From JANXLO01 sp038231295 (GTDB lineage Bacteria; Armatimonadota; Chthonomonadetes; Chthonomonadales; Chthonomonadaceae), in assembly GCA_038231295.1 (NCBI GenBank), contig JBBRLP010000007.1, forward strand, positions 1 to 64,000: a stretch of DNA of 64,000 bases, given 5' to 3'. The notes under the pieces are model-generated. The model worked only from the letters and a program-made list of their open reading frames with translations. It was not told the DNA's origin and made no database searches. Below, in pieces: positions 60,102 through 64,000 of this stretch. A program made the translations under genes and the position numbers. Numbering within the stretch: position 1 is the first letter of the stretch; each line of letters opens with the position of its first letter.

Positions 60102-61309
60102 CTATCGAGCGGGGGGGTGCGAAAGGGTAGAGATCAGCAGTCCGAGGAGCGCACCGCCCAGAAGCAGCCAGACGGAATGGACACGGAAGCGAAAGAGGAG
60201 AATCGCGCTGGCGAGGGCGAGCAGAACGGTCGTGGCATCGTGGAGGGCGGAGACGGCGAGTTCCCAGGTGACGCCGCCCATGAGCGCGAGAGAGGCCGCG
60301 TTGACGCCATCGAGGAAGGCGGAGGCGACAGGCGATTTTCGCAGACGAGGCACGAGCGGCCCGCTGACCGCCACGAACAGGAAAGCGGGCAGAAACATAC
60401 CGAGGGTGGCGACAATGGCCCCGGTTGGGCCGCCGAGCAGATAGCCAAGAAAAGTGGCGGTCGTGAAGACCGGGCCGGGGGTGATCTGCCCGACAGCGGT
60501 GGCATCCAGAATCTGCGCGGCGCTGAGCCAGTGGAGGCGTGTGACCAGCTCGGACTGAAGAAACGCCAGAAGCACGTAGCCGCTGCCATAGACAATAGAG
60601 CCGAGTTTGAGGAAGACAAGGAACAACGCCGGACTGCTGATTGCCCCCGTCCCCATCGTTCTATTGAGCAGAAGAGGCAACGCGACGAGCGCGGCAATCA
60701 ATCCGATGAGAGCCGCGAGCGGCGCAATGCCTGCCCGCGTTCGGTCTTTAAACCCCTGGACAGCGGCGTTCGTGGCCCCGGCACCGAACAGAATCAGGAG
60801 CGGGCTCAGGCGGAAGAACATTCCGCCCGCTGCCAGCAGGCCGATAAGGGTCAAGCGCCAGGTCGGAACCGCCGTTCCCATGAGTTTCCACAGGGCCTGT
60901 AGAATAACGGCAATCACGACCGCCTTCATCCCGTAAAGCGCCCCACCGACCTGCGGCAGCGTCCCGAATCGCCGGTAGACCGCCGCAATCCCCATGACCA
61001 GCAGAAAGGCCGGAAGGATAAAGCAGACGCCCGCAATCAGCAGCCCCCACCCCTTCGCCTGCCGATAGCCGATATGAATCGCCAGTTCGGTGGAACTCGG
61101 GCCGGGAATGAGATTGGAGGCCCCGAGCAGATCGAGAAACTCCGCTTTCGTGAGCCACTGCCTGCGTTCGACGAACTCCTGCTGCATGAGGGCGATATGC
61201 GCGGCAGGCCCGCCAAAGGCCGTCAGGCCGAGACGCAGAAAGACGGCGCTCAGTTCCCGCAGAGACGTTTGCTCCGGTGCGAGGGGATCGGAATTCGTTC
61301 TTCCGGCAT
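60102..61309 (-). pseudogene. chrA: ChrA-type chromate transporter, frameshifted near the N-terminus
   Basis: The main frame (60102-61187) encodes 361 residues of a two-domain CHR transporter with LLGASNLIPGPSSTELAIHIGY and, in the second half, DATAVGQITPGPVFTTATFLGYLLGG, the paired N/GQxxPGP-type motifs. Upstream, in-frame sequence continues LAPEQTSLRELSAVFLRLGLTAFGGPAAHIAL but has no start codon. An ATG at 61309 with AGGAGG upstream begins MPEERIPIP in another frame. One extra C in the run complementary to 61283-61286 joins them, for about 402 residues. Family role: chromate efflux, probably by chromate/sulfate exchange. It sits 28 bp after the epimerase gene. Confidence 0.8.
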
Positions 61310-61337
61310 ACGCGGTGCGCCTCCTCTGCCTGCTGTC

Positions 61338-62231
61338 TCAGTTGGAGAGGGTGAAAGGCAGGGGCGGATCGGGTTCGGTACGGAGACGGTGCAGGAACTG
61401 TTCAAAATTGTGCTGCGGGTCGTAGCCCAGGGTGGTGACGGCCTTGCGAATGTCGTAACGGGTGTGGATGTGCGGCAGGTTCAGGCCGTGTTCGAGCAGA
61501 AGATCGGCCGCGCCGGGATAGTAGCGGTTGAGGACTTTTCTCGGCTCGGTTTCGATTTCAGGCCAGTCCTCGTCCACGAACGGTTTGGTGCAGTGGATGA
61601 GAAACTCTTCGCAGGAGAAGGCTTCGGCGACGACAGCGGCGAGGGCGAGATGATTGGCCTGCGCGACATCCTCGCGGTCGAGCCAGTTGGTGAGACGACC
61701 CACCCCGGCAGTCTTCCAGTCGGCGGTGACGAAGCAACCGTAGCGGAGCAAAGCGATATTCATGCCGTAGGTGCGTGCGTAGAAGCGGCACATCTCCTCG
61801 CCAAGGACTTTCGTCAGCGCGTAGATGTGGGTGGGAATGCAGGGGGTCTCTTCGTTCATCACGCGGCGGTTCCGCATTCCGTTGCCATAGATGACTTCGC
61901 TGGAGGAGAAGACGAGCGCCTTCACGTCGTTGAGGAGCATGGCCCGCAGGATGTTCTGCGTTCCGGTGACGTTGATGCTGTAGTAGTCGTCTTCATTACG
62001 AAAGCCTGCGGCGTTGCCGTGCAGGGCGACAGTGTGAATCACGGCGTCGCAGCCACGCATGGCGTGGACGAGCGCCCCTGCATCGCGAATGTCGGCCTGG
62101 ATGCTGACGCTGCCCTCTGGCGCACTCATCGGCTCCAGATCGTGCAGAACAAGTTGATGTTTTTCGAGGACGAGTTCGGGAATCAAGGCGGTCGCGAAGT
62201 TGCCGCGTGCGCCGGTTATGAGTATCTTCAT
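61338..62231 (-). CDS. NAD-dependent epimerase/dehydratase (extended SDR)
   Basis: 297 residues. The Rossmann motif is TGARGNFATAL (7-17), with DIRDAGALVHAM and AVIHTVALHG in order, and the catalytic Tyr and Lys are in IYALTKVLGEEM. It acts on a nucleotide-sugar or free uronate; the size and motifs resemble uronate dehydrogenase and UDP-sugar epimerase members. A conserved Ser lies in LVFSSSEVIYGNG. It is cytoplasmic and probably co-transcribed with the chromate transporter gene downstream. Confidence 0.87.
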   Translation of the reverse strand: MKILITGARGNFATALIPELVLEKHQLVLHDLEPMSAPEGSVSIQADIRDAGALVHAMRGCDAVIHTVALHGNAAGFRNEDDYYSINVTGTQNILRAMLLNDVKALVFSSSEVIYGNGMRNRRVMNEETPCIPTHIYALTKVLGEEMCRFYARTYGMNIALLRYGCFVTADWKTAGVGRLTNWLDREDVAQANHLALAAVVAEAFSCEEFLIHCTKPFVDEDWPEIETEPRKVLNRYYPGAADLLLEHGLNLPHIHTRYDIRKAVTTLGYDPQHNFEQFLHRLRTEPDPPLPFTLSN

Positions 62232-62386
62232 CGTGGATGGCCTTTCCCGTCGGAGGGGAGACAGAGAGTCCGGTTTCGGAGGCGGTATTCCGCACCACCC
62301 CGCCGAAATCCTGCCACTCCTTCATACGAGATGACAGACGGGATATGTCGCAGGAGATGGGTTGTGTAGCGGCGAAAGAGAGAGGC

Positions 62387-63406
62387 ATGGAACCAAAAGG
62401 CTATGTGTGTTGTCGGGCGGATGGGCCGGTGGAGATAGACGGCGATCTAACGAAAGCGGTCTGGCAGGCAGCAGCCTGGACAGACGATTTCGTGGATATT
62501 GTGGGGGAGGGTGGCCCCGTGCCGCGTTTCCGTACTCGCGCCAAAATTCTGTGGGACAACCAGTATCTCTATATCGCGGCGGAGATACAGGAGCCGCACG
62601 TCTGGGCGACGCTGACGGAGAGGGACTCCGTCCTTTTTTACGACAACGATTTTGAGGTATTTATAGACCCGGACGGCGACAATCATCTCTATTACGAACT
62701 GGAGATCAACGCGCTCAATACGGTCTGGGATCTGCTTCTGGTGAAGCCGTATCGGGATGGCGGACCTGCGATCAACGGCTGGGACATCGCGGGATTGAAG
62801 ACGGCGGTGCGGGTGCAGGGAACGCTCAACGACCCCTCGGACGAAGATACAGGCTGGACGGTGGAGTTGGCTCTGCCCTGGGCCGCGCTGAAAGAGTGCG
62901 CGGGACGGCCTGCGCCTCCGGCAGACGGGGATCAGTGGCGGGTGAACTTTTCGCGAGTGGAGTGGGAGACGGAGATCGTCGCAGGCGGCTATCGGAAGGT
63001 CGCGGGGAAGCCGGAAGACAACTGGGTCTGGTCGCCGCAGGGCGTGGTGGATATGCACCGCCCGGAGCAGTGGGGCTATGTGCAGTTCTCGACGGCAGCC
63101 GCAGGGACGGCGGCGTTTCAGCCGGACCCGGTGAGTGCAGTTCGACAGCAGTTGATGCAGGTCTACTGGCTGCAAAAGGAGTACCGCAAACGGCACGGAC
63201 GATATGCGGCCTCCCTGCAAGCGCTGGAGGAGAACGACTTCAGCAGGAGCGGAGGAATGGAACTGGAAGTGACTTCGGTGGGGTTTGTAGCGGGAGTGAC
63301 GGCGACGCTGCCGGACGGTTCGCGGGAATTGTGGCGGATTCGAGAGGATTCGCGAATCTGGTCGGAAATAGCCGCCTCACGGCCCCCAATTCTGGGGGAG
63401 AATTAG
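62387..63406 (+). CDS. CBM9-like carbohydrate-binding protein, cytoplasmic form
   Basis: 339 residues from the ATG at 62387, with AGAGAGG upstream; Met at 62345 is an alternative. There is no signal peptide. The first 215 residues are a CBM9-like sandwich (VEIDGDLTKAVWQAAAWTDDF, AKILWDNQYLYIAAEIQEPHVWATL, DNDFEVFIDPDGDNHLYYELEINALNTVWDLL, WTVELALPWAAL). The end resembles the prepilin-like segment seen in armatimonadotal sugar proteins (YWLQKEYRKRHGRYAASLQAL). Family members bind oligosaccharide ends. The last 13 residues (AASRPPILGEN) are encoded by interspersed repeat B. Confidence 0.82.
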   Translation: MEPKGYVCCRADGPVEIDGDLTKAVWQAAAWTDDFVDIVGEGGPVPRFRTRAKILWDNQYLYIAAEIQEPHVWATLTERDSVLFYDNDFEVFIDPDGDNHLYYELEINALNTVWDLLLVKPYRDGGPAINGWDIAGLKTAVRVQGTLNDPSDEDTGWTVELALPWAALKECAGRPAPPADGDQWRVNFSRVEWETEIVAGGYRKVAGKPEDNWVWSPQGVVDMHRPEQWGYVQFSTAAAGTAAFQPDPVSAVRQQLMQVYWLQKEYRKRHGRYAASLQALEENDFSRSGGMELEVTSVGFVAGVTATLPDGSRELWRIREDSRIWSEIAASRPPILGEN

Positions 63407-63430
63407 ACGCCCGTTGGGGAGGGAAGGCTG
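63366..63430 (+). repeat. interspersed repeat B, copy 3, forming a gene end
   Basis: AATAGCCGCCTCACGG, CCCCCAATTCTGGGGGAG and GGGAAGGCTGG match copies 1 and 2, but the middle (TTTTCATGCC part) is lost. GGTCGGAAATAG occurs on both sides of the element (63360 and 63430), which looks like a target-site duplication. The stop codon of the CBM9-like gene lies within it. Confidence 0.75.
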
Positions 63431-63457
63431 GTCGGAAATAGTCACAGAGGAGCGTTT

Positions 63458-64000
63458 ATGAGCGGCAGCGAGAAGGCGGAGACGACGGGCAAAATCAAGC
63501 GGCGGGATGTCCTGCGCGGAGCATTGGGGGCAGGCATGGCGGCAATCGCAGGAGCGGCGGGGGCGGGGCAGGAGACACCGCCTGCGGACACAGTGACGGC
63601 GACAGATATGGCGGTGGCGGAGCGATTGACGGGTCACCACTATACCGACGCCGACCGGCAGTTGATGACGAAACGGTTCGCAGGGACACGTTCCGGTCTG
63701 GTGGATATGCGGAAGACAGACCTGCTGGCGACGGAACCGGCCACGCAGTTCGAGCCACGCCTGCCGGGAATGAAGATTCCGACGGAGAAGGCGGGGAGCG
63801 CCCCGAGCGCCGTTCCCACGTTGAAGTTCGATGGCGATGTGGAGAAACTGGCCTTCGCGACGACGATGGAACTGGCGCAACTGGTGCGGACTCGGCAGGT
63901 GACCTCGATGGCGCTCACGCAGATGTATCTGACCCGCCTCAAAAAGTTCGGGCCGCGTCTGCACTGTGTGGTGAACCTGACGGAAGCGCTGGCCCTGCGG
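63458..64000 (+). CDS. exported amidase-signature enzyme (5' part)
   Basis: The ATG at 63458 has AGAGGAG upstream, and 181 codons are open to the window edge. The N-terminus has a twin-arginine signal (KIKRRDVLRGALGAGMAAIAGAAGA). The mature part shows the start of the amidase-signature family: LAFATTMELAQLVRTRQVTSMALTQMYLTRLKKFGPRLHCVVNLTEALALR. The catalytic Lys-Ser-Ser region lies beyond the window. Export of a folded amidase by Tat is likely. No operon partner is visible on the right. Confidence 0.85.
   Translation, partial: MSGSEKAETTGKIKRRDVLRGALGAGMAAIAGAAGAGQETPPADTVTATDMAVAERLTGHHYTDADRQLMTKRFAGTRSGLVDMRKTDLLATEPATQFEPRLPGMKIPTEKAGSAPSAVPTLKFDGDVEKLAFATTMELAQLVRTRQVTSMALTQMYLTRLKKFGPRLHCVVNLTEALALR

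Overview
The window looks like a piece of chromosome from a GC-rich, free-living, saccharolytic bacterium. The gene mix (GH51, GH18-like and GHL10 glycosidases, a CBM9-like protein, Gfo/Idh/MocA and PhyH proteins, SGNH esterase, long TPR-CHAT protein, exported amidohydrolases) fits Armatimonadota best. Planctomycetota, Verrucomicrobiota or Chloroflexota are not excluded, and no rRNA or other phylogenetic marker is present. Most genes sit in short co-directional runs. Intergenic spaces carry several families of short interspersed, often palindromic repeats.

Layout. 1-6.4 kb: a RelE-like toxin/antitoxin pair beside a truncated AlbA_2 gene, a ComM operon, a GH18-like protein and two membrane proteins flanked by a 67-bp duplication. 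6.6-8.7 kb: a small exported protein and a GH51 arabinofuranosidase. 8.9-20.7 kb: the most striking region, eight overlapping genes that encode nine imidazolonepropionase-like amidohydrolase domains. Only genes 2 and 6 keep a full set of metal ligands. The other seven domains look like pseudoenzymes, two of them are fused, and five consecutive junctions have the same 11-nt overlap. 21-25.3 kb: a serine hydrolase, an aldo/keto reductase, then an Rrf2 regulator, a truncated haemoglobin and a 2Fe-2S flavin reductase that together look like a split nitric-oxide dioxygenase module.

25.4-41.2 kb: an SPFH (HflK/HflC-like) pair, a Gfo/Idh/MocA oxidoreductase, a GHL10 protein, a nucleoside-type ABC importer behind a strong promoter, an SGNH plus alpha/beta-hydrolase fusion, an NRAMP relative with altered metal-site motifs, a TolB-like propeller and an Rpn-family nuclease. 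41.4-47.7 kb: a VWA membrane protein and an RND efflux pump, convergent on a perfect bidirectional terminator. 48-55.2 kb: a roughly 2,085-residue exported protein with about 35 TPRs and a CHAT protease domain interrupted by a 21-bp minisatellite. 55-64 kb: a secreted protein of unknown function, an aldo/keto reductase, a PhyH oxygenase, a zinc-less MDR enzyme, a chromate transporter, an epimerase, a CBM9-like protein and the start of an exported amidase.

Four genes (ABC permease, chromate transporter, two small proteins) can each be restored by a one-base change in or next to a short homopolymer run. This may reflect sequencing error rather than real decay and should be kept in mind when reading the broken genes.
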